Assembly (NCBI GenBank): GCA_031841125.1
Contig: CM063111.1
Coordinates: 55,427,535-55,491,534 of the forward strand
Direction: 5' to 3'
Source: Acanthococcus lagerstroemiae
Taxonomy: Eukaryota > Arthropoda > Insecta > Hemiptera > Eriococcidae
Length of the DNA: 64,000 nucleotides
The notes below the pieces were generated by a model. That model was given only the letters and a program-made list of their open reading frames with translations, ran no database searches and was not told the origin of the DNA. Positions 1 to 12,014 of the stretch are shown here, piece by piece. How positions within the stretch are numbered: the stretch's first letter is position 1; each line of letters opens with the position of its first letter. The translations under genes and the position numbers were made by a program.

Positions 1-460
1 TATGACTGACAGTATATGTGTTCGTTCCATGTACTGTTAGATGATGCAGCCCAGGGCTAGTCCGAACCTAGAAGTTGCCGACGTCGGAGGAGCATAATAT
101 AACCTCTAAAGAGGCATATTTAGAAGGATATATTAAATAAGTTTCCTTGTTTAAATTTCAATATACGTTTGTTAGTATACTATGGCTTTATTCCTGTAGT
201 AGTGACTCTCAGTACATAAACAATATTGCCTAGTCTTTGAGCTGGCGATAAAAGCTTATCACAAGCCTTCCACTGCATCAAGTTGAGCTTTCATAACTAA
301 TTAATTGGCTGAAATAATCTATATTCCCACCCTTTCATAAATTTGTATAAATCATAAAATATGACATATGAATTTTTGGGTCGTAATATAACTCTGCTTA
401 CAAGAGATTATTTCACAACTACCCTCGACTATAACTACAGGACCACAAGAGACAAGTCTC
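1..460. other. Unassigned AT-rich DNA
   Basis: No gene, tail or inverted repeat was recognised here. The short open frames lack splice context and coding character. Confidence 0.5.
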
Positions 461-467
461 ATTTAGG

Positions 468-545
468 GTACTCCACTGATGATGGCATAACAGCCGAAAG
501 CGCTCTGGAATACAGAAGAAGGAAAAGTGAATTGGCACACCCTAC
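468..545 (+). ncRNA. Hammerhead-ribozyme-like motif at the end of a dispersed repeat
   Basis: The stretch contains the hammerhead core CTGATGA (476-482) and GAAA (496-499). Between them GGC (484-486) can pair with GCC (493-495) as stem II, with one extra T at 483 between the core and the stem. After GAAA, G500-C503 and A499-T504 can form a two-pair stem III around a 2-nt loop, so the cleavage triplet would be CTC with the cut after C505. Stem I is 468-475 with 506-513, with 7 of 8 positions pairing. This is the layout of a type I minimal hammerhead, known from Penelope-like elements, retrozymes and SINEs. Bases 476-545 match 32769-32838 at 61 of 70 positions by hand count. The extra T and the tiny stem III depart from the consensus, so activity is unproven. 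Confidence 0.5.
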
Positions 546-550
546 AAAAG

Positions 551-2399
551 GAATATCAGAAATATACTTGACTTCGTGTTTTCGTGACTCATTCATAATT
601 CTCGTGAGAGTTTCCCGTGCCTTTTGAAACCGGTAGACATTTTGTTAGTTTCACAATTTTTCTCGTGCAAGTTGGGGTGGGTAGAGGGAAACTGATATTT
701 TACGTTACTCGGTTTCCCGACCAACGCTATAACGCGTGGGATCAGTTCCAAATCGAATCGTTCGTGAAAAATCGGTATTTCTCAGCTGGATGGAGTTCTG
801 ACAGAGGTTGAAGACTCGGACGAGTACATGACATCTTGCTGGCATTGGACGAAGCTCGAGGCATGCATCAACATATTATCGTTCGAACTTCCGTTTGAAA
901 GCCGCAAGAAATCTGCGCGGTTCGTAGCCATCAACTGCCGGGCACGAGGTCCCCCTTTGTTACCCTCGCCACACCGACCCCATCCGTGCGTCTTCGTTGG
1001 ATGGCAAACCCGAAAGAAGGAAATCTGTTCGAAAAACCGATTTGGCCGGCGTAAAAATAACTGACCTCGCCGGCGTCTGTGTACAGAAGTTACAATCACA
1101 CGTAGGTATTTGGAAAATTCGAAAGTAGGTAACTGGTAAAGAAACCTTCTTATCTACTTTGACAGCCATTTTTATATGGGAAAGAAATATTAGAGTTTCT
1201 TGGAAGCCCGTCAAGATGTCAGTTTGCCAAATATCAAAATGATACTGTACACTGTGCTTCGTGTTGCACTCGGCCGGTCGAGGAGGGGGCGGTTTTGTTA
1301 ATAAATTGGACCAGACAATGGGAACGAGAGAAAAGGTGAACGGTAATAAATATTACCAACTTGTCTTACGACCTCTCTCCACTCTATTTAGTTCTGTACT
1401 GTACTTTCAGTGTACACATTCGTAAATAGAAAACAGAAACATCTTTGTTTATTATCGCCGCGAGACGTACAGAGAACGTAAATAAATTGTTAAGTAAGCG
1501 TCTTAATTCGTAATTTTTTATCCAGCGCGTATACGACAAAGGCGGATATTTTTTTCCCCTTCACTATAATTCGATCTGACGATAGTTTCCAATTCGAGAG
1601 AGAAAAAAGGGAAGGAAGAAAATTGAAAGAAAATATATGAAATCTGTAGGATGGAAAATCCAGTTCTTATTTTTATTAAGTAATGTACCATCTCCTATAT
1701 ATTTTTTTTAGCCATCGTATTTTTCCGCTTCAATACATCTTCATTTACGGAGCTTCCGTTATTCGCTTTGTCAATTCATTATTTTCGTCAGTATAGCTCC
1801 GTGAGTTTAGTTTTTCTTTTTCTTTTATTTTCCGCGTCGCTGTGAACCCAGAGAACAGAGAAGTTCTTTCTGCTCTGTTTCCCTTCGCACCGAGGAAATA
1901 GTTTGCTCAAACATCAAAAGTTTCATAATTAAATTACGTTCGTCGATCAAAATCTCTTTTCTCCCTAGGCATATCGTATATTTGGCGGGGGCGGGGGTAA
2001 CTTTTTTGAGCTCTGTCCTACCTATTCAGATCGCACACGCTAGTCCAGGCGCCGAATTATAGACCAATAACGGGGGTTTTCGGGAGAAACGATGCAACGA
2101 ACGGAACTTGGCAAACAATTGTCAATGCTGATATCGTAAATAACATCTGAAAAGTTCTCTGCGTCATTTTTACTAATTTTTTGGAGGAACGTGATTTCTT
2201 ACTCAATTTTTATTATTTGCTTTGAACCCAAAAAGTAGTTGTGCAGCCCTATATTGATATAGTAAGTTCATTTGTACTTTCAGCCAATTTGACAGTCTTA
2301 ATATCTACTCGACTGGAATTGCGATCAGAGAAGATCATGTTACACGGACTTGTTTTAAAAATGTGGCCCGTCACGCCAGAAAGCTAAGCCCTCACTATC
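551..2399. other. Unassigned non-repetitive DNA
   Basis: Mixed composition with short CpG-containing stretches around 700-1100. Overlapping open frames of about 60-105 codons occur on both strands in this GC-richer part, as expected by chance. No domain or splice-bounded exon was recognised. Confidence 0.4.
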
Positions 2400-2400
2400 A

Positions 2401-2890
2401 TCCTAGCAAACACAGCTACTACAGTATCAATCGAGGTGGAAAGATAACGCGCCCTGTAACCCCGCCAGTTCGAACGAACAAGGCATTACAATCACAGGGC
2501 GTGTTACCACCAGATCTGAAAGACTGAGACTGTTCTGTGCACGTCGTGGACAGCTTACTCAACGCCGTGCAAACTCCTGACTTCCCGCTGGGATTGGTTA
2601 CCACAACCTTCCGTCAGGTTACTCGACACAACAAGGGCGGCACCACGTGTAAGCGAGTGCGGGGTAGGAGTGGAAAGGCTGCGAGGCCGCTGGTGGCCTT
2701 ATATTCGCATCACACTCCTTGGGGTTGCGCCCACATGGCTAGTAAGTGAACTGCGGCTGCACACTCTCTGGCATAGAGAAGGAAAAACTCTAACGCAACA
2801 AACCGTGAGGAAAGCAACGTAAAACTACTCCGACTAACCTTGCCCCGTGCATCAGAAACCGCGACCGCTAACATTCGGCAACGGATACGG
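2401..2890 (+). repeat. Diverged repeat shared with 24080-24425 (opposite orientation)
   Basis: Segments 2401-2570 and 2735-2890 align in order with the reverse complement of 24080-24425. Shared landmarks are the CCTAGC-AACACAG start, the GCCAGTTCG/GCCAGTTCA block, and a block reading like KALQSQGVLPPDLKD here against NALQSQGVLLPDQKD at 24 kb. The copy here carries about 165 extra bases (about 2570-2735) that the other lacks. The conservation of peptide-like blocks suggests both descend from a once-coding mobile element or retrocopy, but I cannot name the family. Both are interrupted by stops. Confidence 0.6.
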
Positions 2891-2929
2891 CACCTGATTG
2901 ATCGACAAAGAGCAGGATTCGCGATCTTG

Positions 2930-3263
2930 TATTGGGATATAAATTAGAGTTGCAAATGTTGGCACGATTGCATGGGTGATCATGGAGATTTATCCGTAAG
3001 CATGTAGCAAACTTCAAGCATCATTAAGTCGATTAGAAATTCACTTTCAAAGAAAATTTGTCCTAAAATTTAACTGCATCATCACTCAAAATTTAAATTA
3101 TAATCAATTCCACTGGTAGAATACTTTCTACTCATTTGTTCCCTTCCTGAAGATAGTAGTGTTTCTATTTGACAGTACACTTAATCACCCTTTCATTGCC
3201 CCCCGCTAACACCCGCACAGGTGATTTAACAGCGCACTCTAGTGCAGGTTTATATCCCAATTG
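2930..3263. mobile_element. Possible short TIR element
   Basis: ATTGGGATATAAA near 2932-2945 is repeated in inverse orientation as TTTATATCCCAAT near 3248-3261. The spacing of about 330 bp fits a small non-autonomous DNA transposon. No clear TSD was found and the arms diverge after about 14 bp, so this is tentative. Confidence 0.3.
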
Positions 3264-3289
3264 ACTATTTCTTATTCTGTTTTCTGAAT

Positions 3290-4580
3290 AAAATATTTAT
3301 TTTACGTCCTTTAAAAGTGAAATCCTGAATTTTAAGACCTAATTTGGAGTTAGTTGAGAAATTTTATGAAATTTTTGAATTCAGGGACCTAAAAAACCAG
3401 TATTCGGATACTTGATTCAGTTTTTTTTTTAAAGTTGATTTGCCTCATTTCATGAGTGAACTTCGGGTTTTAGGGCTTAAATTGAGATCTAACGAAATTT
3501 TTAAACCCTACGACCCAAGAAATCCCTAGTTCTCGATACTTGATTCGATTTTCTTGATTTTTTTTTTTGGGGCTCCAGTCAATGTCACGTATTTTTAGTG
3601 TGAAATTTAGTTTAAGCAGCAGCTCGAAGATGGATTAAAAAAGTTGATAAATCTTTCAAATTCAGCGACCCTGAACTTCCAATTTCAATACTTTCCCCAT
3701 TTTCCCAACAAAGCTAATTTTTGGCCTGTATTGAGAGTAAAATGTGAAAGTTCGTAAACAAAAATAAATAAATAATGGTATTTGTATATAAAATCGTTTG
3801 TTTATTTGTTTGTTTGTGTTCTGTAGGTCAACAGGAAACCGAAACGAGTAATTGTCTGCATATGAATCGGGTCGCAAAAAGATTTGTGGGTAATTCCCCC
3901 TAGCTGAATGTTCGATTATTGAGGCTGCGTTACTCTGGGGTAATCCAGTCTCTAAAATGAAAACAAGTAAAAACGTTTTGACCCTTAGATCTTAATTTTT
4001 TGAGTTGTGACATAGTTTTTCCGGGTTGTAGGGAGTCCGAAAGTGATGGATGCCAGATTCTTGTTGTGCACAAAAATAATTTAGATTGTGTTATTTTATT
4101 CAGCTGTGGTTTTGGTCATTTTGCCTATTGCGTGTATTCTCAATCATCGTAATGCATATTGCAAATTACAAGCCAACTGCCCCCTCCCCCTCTAGAAGCC
4201 TGATGGAATACTCCAGAAATTATAATTTAATATGAATGAGTTGAATTAAATGATAAAAGTTTCGAATTTCAGTGGAAAAGTTTCGGAAGGGCCGAGTAAT
4301 GAACATGCAATGTACCAAATATCTGTATTACCAAGTGATATCTATAATATTATTATTACATTCATGACTTTTATGTTTCTTTGTTTCAGGTGAGTATCCT
4401 TTGATTATGAAAATGGAGAAGCTGTTCATGAGTCCAGTGTAGTAAGTACGTTGTACAGTAAGCAAAAGCATACTGGTGGGTGTAAGGCAAGGTCGTGGCT
4501 ACGATAATATTACCCCTCCCCTCGCACAAAAAATTTTTTTGTTGAAAACTTGGAACTCGGCAAAGTCTAATAGCTAATAC
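3290..4580. repeat. Degenerate repeat field and unassigned DNA
   Basis: Bases 3300-3680 carry loosely repeated phrases such as TACTTGATTC and AAATTTTT...GGGACC at about 130-170 bp spacing. They resemble the field at 40.4-44 kb and the 63.4-63.7 kb tail. Bases 3762-3815 contain short (AAAT)n and (GTTT)n stretches. Nothing coding was recognised. Confidence 0.35.
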
Positions 4581-4590
4581 GAGTGTAAAA

Positions 4591-4883
4591 TAGTAGTCCC
4601 CCGATTATCCGACCTAATCGGGGCTCAGGGGAGGTCGGATAACGAAAAAGTCGGGTAATCCGAAAGGCGTAATTTTTTAATAAAAATGCATAGTACTGTG
4701 GTGCTTTGATAATTTAGGAAAGAAATAATGGGGTAGCCCTGAGGTGTTACAGTGGATCGATTACTCATTTAATTGTATGTAAGCATGAGCATTCTGGCCT
4801 GATGGAGGTCGGATAATCCGGCCAGTAAGGTAGGATACATTTGAGTCGGATAACCCGAAAGTCGGATAATCGAGAGATTGCTG
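4591..4883. mobile_element. Pogo/Tigger-like MITE
   Basis: The left end TAGTAGTCCCCCGATTATCC and the reverse complement of the right end, CAGCAATCTCTCGATTATCC, are clearly related, and both continue into GAC. Further GTCGGATAA boxes lie inside both ends. A CAG-type start, a GATTATCCGAC core and a TA flank on the right (4884-4885) fit pogo-group Tc1/mariner elements. At about 290 bp with no open frame it is non-autonomous. The left TA appears to have decayed. Confidence 0.6.
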
Positions 4884-4889
4884 TATATG

Positions 4890-7165
4890 TGAGGCGCTCT
4901 GTGAAGAGGTATTGTATGTCGGAGAACGTGTTCTTGAGGTTTTGATAGAATTTGATTGAACACAAATAATGTACCTGCATTTGAGAAGAAAATTAAGTCT
5001 CTCGCTTCAACACGGACTGAAATGATAGTAGCTAAAGTTTGAGGTTGTGAGATTTTAAATTTGAGAAAAATGCGTTTAAAGATTTTGATGTGAAACAGAA
5101 AAATACACGAAGAAAACGATGTCTCTGCGTCTACTGCGCCAATCCGTCTCAGATTTTGTTATGATATCCTGCGAATGCGTACCAGAACATCTTGCAAAAT
5201 TCGTAGTTAGTTGATGCACGTATGTAGAGAAATAAAACAGTGAAAATGACGATTCGTATGAAGAACAAGTGAGGAGTTGGTTTTGAAAAACTGGTAAGTC
5301 CGAAAATGAAGTTCTGCAAGGTCATACATTTGAAAACAATGGACTCATCGGTCACGCAGTAGTAATTATTGCGCGCAGCGCGCGAACATAAACGAGATCG
5401 ATGCGACTTATGGTGCCTTTTCCAAACACCAACCTATAGATCGTAATTTGTTTGTAAACTTGAACTCTCACGTCCTAGATGACTAGTTTCTACTGTACAC
5501 TGTGGCCAGGTGTGTCTGGGAACAGTTTCCGTTGAAATCGGAAAAACGGAATTTCCGACTTGAAAACACATTTTGTGCTGTAAGGCAAAATTCAGGTTTT
5601 CGACATAAAATTATGAGCGCCTCGCATGTATGTAGTATACCTAAATTTTTGATATTTTGTATTACACATGCATCGAAACAATGGTTTGTAGCCCTAACTT
5701 TGAATTTCCTTCCTAAGAGATAAGGATGATCAAAATTGAAAATTGATTGGAGTCATTTAAGATTATCCACTATTGATTCTTGATTTCAAACTTCAGGAGA
5801 AAATTTTTCTTACACAATTTAAAATTGTGTTTCAATCTGACCAGGCAAATCTAGTTTGGGTTATCGGAGAAATGAGGAAAAAAAATAACTGTATCTTAGT
5901 CAAAATTCTCAGGTTTGCCACCTACCCCCACACATACACCGAAACAGCGTTCGCGATGCCCCTGCCTATGATAGTATTCACGAAAAAGTTTTCAAATAAT
6001 CATTGTGTTGTTAGCCCGGTCCTTATTTTTCAACTTACTATTTTTACACCTCTCACCCGCTGAAATCTTTCCTTTGTGTGAAAAAGTGATAAATTCAAAA
6101 TTTCAGCCCAATTGATCAATATTAACCGGACCCCCCAAGCTTTAGAAGTTTTAGGCGTTAATTACACGTCTTGTCGGGTAACAACAAGTATGAGTTATAG
6201 ATCTTGAAAAGTTTTAGTGACTCTAGGGTGAGGTTTATGAACATTTGATGAATCCTAATCAAATCTGAGAAGTGGCTGTGTGGCCAGGTGGTAACGAGCA
6301 CAACATTTTGCTTCCTCTGGACCCCTAATTTTTACTTTCGGAAGTGTTTTAATTTGAAGTTCTTCATATTATGTTAGAATTTGGTGCCTGTACCTATCTT
6401 CCTTTAGAAATTATTGGGGATTCGAAAATCTGAAATTTCCGAAATGCGGTCAAGATACTTATCACATTTACATATGCTTTGATTTTTTGTAGAAAGATAA
6501 TAGAAGATTGTATATTGCTGTTGCCTGTATCATTACAAGCCCGTTAACTAATGATTCATATCGCGGTGTTTAGTAGTAAACATTTACTACATTCCCTGTT
6601 ATTACTTATATGCGTGTGCTACATAAATGAAAGATCCCGCTGGGAGGTTGGGTTAATTTTGTTGGATCAGGCTGAAACTTGTACAAGATCATTTTTTTCA
6701 TTAAAAGGAACAACTTTGGGGGATGAGCTACATGAATTTCAAACAAAAAAAAATTCACATCTGTAGATAAGGACAGGGCTATTGTGCTATATTCGATACC
6801 GAATTCAAATAAAATGTGCCTCAAAGTTGAATTATTCTTAAGTACCTGTGGAAAGCCCCGGAGATCAGTCTGAAATTTATTGACAAAAAGTCACTTTTTT
6901 CCGAAAATTTTCACTTTTGGTGGTATATTTTAATTTTACCAAGTCTTCTTTTTTCAACATTTTATGAACTAAAATTCTTTTCCCCATCCTGGAGACGATA
7001 CGAAAAGTGCATTCGAGAAGTTACTCAAAATCGTACTCAGGTGACCATTTAAATAAGTTGTTTTCAACGAGATGATTTAAATTGACACAACGCACCTTAC
7101 AACGGATGTCGACAGCACCACCGATGGAGACGCCCCTGGATTGGACATGGACGAAAACCACGAGA
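4890..7165. other. Unassigned AT-rich DNA
   Basis: A palindromic GCGCGC-A-GCGCGC core lies at about 5371-5384. No transposon end, domain or splice-bounded exon was found. Open frames here are 60-96 codons and look like chance. Confidence 0.4.
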
Positions 7166-7167
7166 GC

Positions 7168-7168
<1 letters not shown>

Positions 7169-7204
<36 letters not shown>
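7169..7204. repeat. (GA)n microsatellite
   Basis: An uninterrupted GA dinucleotide run of roughly 36 bases, flanked by non-repetitive sequence. Confidence 0.95.
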
Positions 7205-7207
<3 letters not shown>

Positions 7208-7209
7208 GA

Positions 7210-8060
7210 TGTAGGATGCAAGATGCATAAGCTGCTGTAATCGGCCTACGCTCAGTCGTAGAAAGCCAGTACTCTCTTCAGCCTCCGGGCAGACAGTTGA
7301 GTGGCCAAACATTGTATCCCCCTAGTAGTATAGAGGGGCAAGTACTAGAGAAGGAGGGTAGCCCACCATCCCCTCTTCCCCGAGCCGAAGGAATGCCTTG
7401 AAGTGATACCGGTGGGGAGGGTTGACGGCCTGGAGGGAAAAAGTTGACATGAAGGTGAGTCACGGAGAGGCAAAGCTTTTGCACGAAGGGGCATTTCCTT
7501 TGCATGAGCCACCTAAACTTAAAAAGTTCTCAACTGTCACGAAACGAAAAATAAGTACTGATAATGTGATATGATCCTTGTCCGCCATAATGAAGGCGGC
7601 CTGATAGCTGAATATTCGGGGGGCAAAACTACTTGAAGTTCAACAGCATAAATTTGATATTTCAGTACAAAGAAAAAATTGATAATATCAGTAAATATAA
7701 AAAATTAATTTCGCTGCTGTGTTACTCAGGAGGTGGGAGTAGGGGACCAAGAAATTCTCAGAGATAATGCTATGGAAGTACGGAATCCGCCGAAGGTACA
7801 AGGTAGACTCTTCTGTTTCCGAAAGCTTATGGAATGAGGAAAAGGCTCCTTCTAACTGTTATTCTCCCCATGAAACCTGTGATACAATGTAGTGCTACGA
7901 CGGCTTGTTTTGGACCTGCCCCATGTGTGATGCATCGGTGGTAGATGAGAAAAAGAGGAGCAGTCTTATGGGTTGGGGGAGGGGACGAAAACAGGTCTAG
8001 TTTAATTTTCGTTTAAATGCCAAAGGCCTCGAGATTTTTGAGAAAAAAAGCGATTTCGTA
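7210..8060. other. Unassigned DNA
   Basis: G/A-rich blocks occur around 7320-7440. No recognisable gene or element ends were seen. Confidence 0.4.
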
Positions 8061-8063
8061 TGG

Positions 8064-8318
8064 TTTTTTATTTTATTTTATTAAAGACCGAGGTTAACAG
8101 CCGACCAGGCCTCGTTAACCCACCCATTTTTAGGCACAGCTCTCCACCACCTTCCTCCAGTCCGTTTTGACTTGGGCTGAGCCCGTCCACCCTACTCCCG
8201 CATTTGCCACAATTTCGTCGCGCCAGCGAGTGTGTGTGGGGGGGGGGGTCGGCCTCTTCTGCGTTTCTTGTCGTAGGGGGTCCAGGCGGCCAGTTAATGT
8301 ATGGTTGGCTCCTTCCAA
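8064..8318 (-). pseudogene. 3' end of an RTE-like LINE
   Basis: Read on the minus strand, this ends in a conceptual peptide containing KRPTPPPTHTRWRDEIVANA followed by a TDWRKVVESCA terminus and a stop near 8130. That is the pattern of the extreme C-terminus of RTE-type reverse transcriptase polyproteins (RGRPxxRWRDDI...W...A...W). A short 3' UTR follows, then a (TAAAA)n-like tail at 8064-8085. The rest of the element is absent, so it is a typical 5'-truncated insertion. A G/C homopolymer at about 8229-8238 lies inside the coding part. Confidence 0.7.
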
Positions 8319-8399
8319 AAAAGTGGGTGGGAGTGAGACTTTTAGTATGTTGGTTAGGTCACCATCCTCGGTAGGTTTCCATGCAAGTCCCGCTTGTCA

Positions 8400-9485
8400 C
8401 CTCATTCTTCCACAAAATTTCCTTAATTCGCTTGGACTGTCGCAGCCAACAAGCACGGCCGTGTATCTTACAAACGAGCTGTTTCATCTCTACAAACGTA
8501 CGCACATACGCGAGCGATTTAATTACCCGCGCCGCGCCGCGACACGCGACGTCTGACATGACGCCGGAACTCATCTCATCTCATCCTGTCGGTCGCGTCG
8601 CATCGCATCGTGCGTGTCTCTCTGAAAATAAACTACAAACGAAAAGCCGAAAACCGGCGGAGTAACGAGAGGACGACGGACTCCGGCTCTCGTCTTCCAA
8701 ACCCCAACAAGAATGTAAAAACACGGAGTAGGTACGGTGCCAGTGTATCCAATTTCATGATTTCAATTTGCGTACCCAACTGGGTCGATTGGGCGGTGTG
8801 TCCTCCTCCTGTCCTCTGTCCGTCGAAAGGAAAGGAAAGGGTTACGCCGTTACACGAGAGTATGCACGAGCACGTTGACAAAAAACAAACATTCTTGACG
8901 GCCGCGTGGCACATTTAAAACACGCCGGCGAACTTTCGGACACATCGCGCTGCGATTTCAAGCTCGTATATAAGTATGGGATGTAATATTCCGCTCGAGG
9001 ATGTCACGTCACGTAGGCTATCTCATGCCATCTCATATCGACGTCTGGGGTTTCATGCTATTCGGTTGTCGTCTTCTCTGCCTGTTAGTCCACCTCTCGG
9101 ATTCTCACAGTCTGACGACCTCGAGTTTGTACGTACGTCATCCTCTATGATAGTAATCGCGGCGGTGCCGTTCACGATATTCGCTGTTCTGCCGACCTTC
9201 ACATGACTGCCCGTTATGATTCGAATCGCGAAATTCTGAGAAGAAATTACCATAGAGGTTACCGTTATCGCCTGAGTAATCCCGCAAACCGTACCGGTCG
9301 GAATCAGAGTATGCATGCTGAGAGCGATGACGCAATGCGGAGTGCTATCGACACAAACTACTCCCATTTTGATCTGGACCAGTAGCCAGGACCCCGTGCC
9401 CATCATATAGGAGCTAATGGTTGTACATCATGATACACTTTGCAATTATTCAGGCTTCTAAAATGCATCAAATTCGACTGGTCGT
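8400..9485. other. CpG-rich unassigned stretch
   Basis: This GC- and CpG-richer block has several overlapping open frames on both strands. The minus-strand frame at 9138-9335 is rich in R, S, D, Y and E and looks like a disordered protein or RT-element gag fragment. No start, splice pattern or domain supports it. It may be a regulatory or unique host sequence. Confidence 0.35.
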
Positions 9486-9489
9486 TCAT

Positions 9490-10402
9490 CCCCTCTATCC
9501 AATCCACTGCCTTAGACCTCAGGCAGCGTATTTAGATGCGGAAGACCGGAACATTCCGGCGGGTGTACTTCAGGAATCGGTCTTAAGACCCCTGTTGTGG
9601 AACTTGTCTGTTGACAGGGTCCTGCGCCTCACACTTTCGAGAGGAGCCCTGGACATTTGCTTTGCCAGCGACACCCTTCTTGTAGAAGAGAGGTCGGAGC
9701 AGAAAGTTCGCAGCAGGTTCATACACAGCATTGAGGTAGTGTCTCGCTGGATGCTAATGAATGGCTGTCCAGAAGACAGAAACCGTTCTTTTCCACGGGC
9801 GGAAAAGGGGCAGGCTACAGCCATTTGAAGGTACTGATGGGCGAGCCGGCACTCCTACAGCCTGGCTGGTGTACCTGGGGTTATCGGTGAATGAAGAGCT
9901 GTATAGGAAACCGCATCTTCAAGCAACGGCTGAGAAAGCAGAACGGACGCCAAAGGTGTTACGTCAGCTTATGCCAAAACTCCGGGGATAGAGTGAGAGC
10001 CGAATGAGGTTGTCTATGATCCACTGGGTTCTTTTCGATGGGGCGCTCAACTGGGCGTAAACCGCGGCACTCGAGAATAGAGAAGACATAGGAAAGGACC
10101 AGTGGGCTACGGTGCTACGCATAATCTGCGCGTATAGAACCGTCTCATATGAGGCGGCTCTTGTACTAGCTCAAATACCTCCTGTTGATCTACTGCGCTA
10201 CGCTTTATCAGCGCTTCCAGAAACTCCCACCGGCTGATAGAAAAAACAAAGGAGCCAATGAGAAGATTCAGAGAGAAGTCCGGCAGCAAACAGTTCAGGA
10301 GTGGGTTGCTCGCCTCCAAGAGCCCCTATGGCTACAAGACCATGTGGTTAATACGCGATCTGATGCATGGCTTTCGTGGTGGCACGGTGAGCTATGATAT
10401 AC
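9490..10402 (+). pseudogene. R1-clade LINE, decayed RT domain (5' part)
   Basis: The + strand carries the last third of an R1-like non-LTR reverse transcriptase across two or more frames. Recognisable in order are VLQESVLRPLLWN (consensus VPQGSVLGPLLWN), CFASDTLLVEE (the YADD box, with the first two residues of the catalytic signature lost), ETVLFHGRKR, an AYRTVSYEAALVLAQIPPVD block and a tail ending WWHGEL at about 10397. Frameshifts and stops separate the blocks and the catalytic motif is broken. The element stops where the tail of a minus-strand LINE begins and its sequence resumes at 12015, so it was split by that insertion. Confidence 0.75.
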
Positions 10403-12014
10403 CATTTTAATAATAATAATAATAATAATAATAATCGTCTGGCCTCAATGTCTAAGGATCCTATTTCTTCTTCATCGGATTGAGTTCCGTCGCATGTGGG
10501 CTCGAAGGTGGCTGATGAGTCCGATTTTTGACGTGACAATCCTTCCGCATTCATCGCAGGTGAAGGTTTCCGGGGTGCATCGGTTGACAATGACCTTTGT
10601 GTCCTGTTATCGAAAATGCCACTGATCTTGTGACACACCTGCCTCCACTGCGGTCTTTCCGCACAGATTTCTTCCCAGGTTTTCTCGATGTTCAGCCTTT
10701 TGAGCAGCGCGTGGCAGACGTCCTTGAATCTTTTTCTCTGCCCGCCAATGGCGCGACGGCCTGAGGTCAATTCCCCGTAGAGCAGCTGCTTGGGTATTCT
10801 TTGGTCCGGCATGCGGTGCAAGTGCTCTAGCCACCGCAGCATGTTACGGGCTAGGATTCGTTCTATGGATTCGCATTCGGCCATTTCCAGCACCCGCGTA
10901 TTGGATATGTAATCCGACCACTTGATATTCATAATTTTCCGTAGTTGACGCTGGTGGAGTTTTTCAAGCGCCCTGACCTGCGCTCTGTACGGTGTCCAGC
11001 TCTCGCTCCCGTATAGGAGTGTGGGTATTACCACAGCGCGGTATACTCCAATTTTCGTCCTCCTCTTCAAGTCTCTGTTGTCGAATACTCTATTTTTTAG
11101 TTTATATATGGCGCCAGCGGCCTTCCGTATGCGCTGACTGACCTCTGCGTTTGTCCGCCTTCACTTGCGACTATTCCCCCAAGGTAGCAGAACTCGTCAA
11201 CCTTTTCTATTTCCTCTCCGTTGATTTCGACTTTGCTGTCCCCGGGAACGTTTACTGTTAGGAGTTTTGTTTTTTCCGTGCTGACCTCCATTCCAGTAAG
11301 TTTGTAGACTTGTACGAACGTGTCTATGATTCTTTGCACTTCCGCCTCTGTATGCGCCAGTAGTACCAGGTCATTCGCATATTGAAGTTCCGTGATGAAA
11401 CGGCGAGCAGTCTTTTTGCTTTTCATCCTGCTGAGGATAAATAGTCCTCCTTCATATCTGTAGCTGATGCTGATGCCTCTGTCAAGCAGCTTTCTGTCCA
11501 CTAGGGTCAACATTGCCGTCATAAACACGTTGAAGAGCAGTGGGGCTGCAACGCATCTCTGTCGTACTCCGCTAGTTACCGGAAAGCCGTCCGTCAGTTC
11601 GCCGCCCACTATTACTCATGCTTCGTTCCCCTCGTGCAGACTTGTGAGCACGTTGACAAATTTGACCGGGCATCCGAACCGACGGAGAGCCGTCGAGAGC
11701 GCCTTTCTGTGTACCATGTCAAATGCCTTTTTCAGATCTATAAAGACGGCATAGAGTTGTGAATTTTGTTCCTTTATTTTTTCTTGGAGCTGTCGTACTG
11801 CAAACATCATGTCCACTGTTCCCCGGCCTGGGCGGAAGCCGGCCTGCGACTCCGAGAAGAGCGTCTCTAGTACAGTCTGAAGGCGTGTTATAATAATTCT
11901 GGCCAGGATTTTCCCAGCAGCACTGAGCAACGATATGCCGCGGTAGTTCGTGCTGTCTGCCCTGTCGCCCTTTCTCTTATATATGTTGACAACGGAGGCG
12001 TCTCGGAAGTCCTT
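10403..12014 (-). pseudogene. LINE reverse transcriptase with C-terminal zinc finger and (ATT)n tail
   Basis: Reading leftward from 12014, the minus strand encodes the RT domain of an endonuclease-type LINE: a NYRGISLLSAAGKILARI block, AGFRPGRGT, FIDLKKAFDMV (RT motif A, catalytic D), SGVRQRCVAAPLLFNVF, QYANDLVLLAH and KVDEFCYLGGIV. The C-terminal LLYGSESWTPYR and RQLRKIMNIKWSDYISN blocks follow. After one frameshift near 10600 the terminus reads CDECGRIVTSKIGLISHLRAH, a C2H2 finger. It then ends in an ATT repeat (10408-10436 on the + strand). The catalytic YADD reads YAND, and frameshifts near 11100 and 11610 break the frame, so it is dead. It is 5'-truncated at 12014 within the RT. The clade is not assigned. 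Confidence 0.8.

Noticed and set aside
9053..9406. R/S/D/Y-rich minus-strand frame that could be a small protein
   Set aside because: No start context, partner exon or conserved motif. Kept only as a remark in the region entry.
10500..10530. CTGATGAGTCCG as another hammerhead core
   Set aside because: No GAAA follows a closing stem, and the bases belong to the zinc-finger coding end of the LINE.
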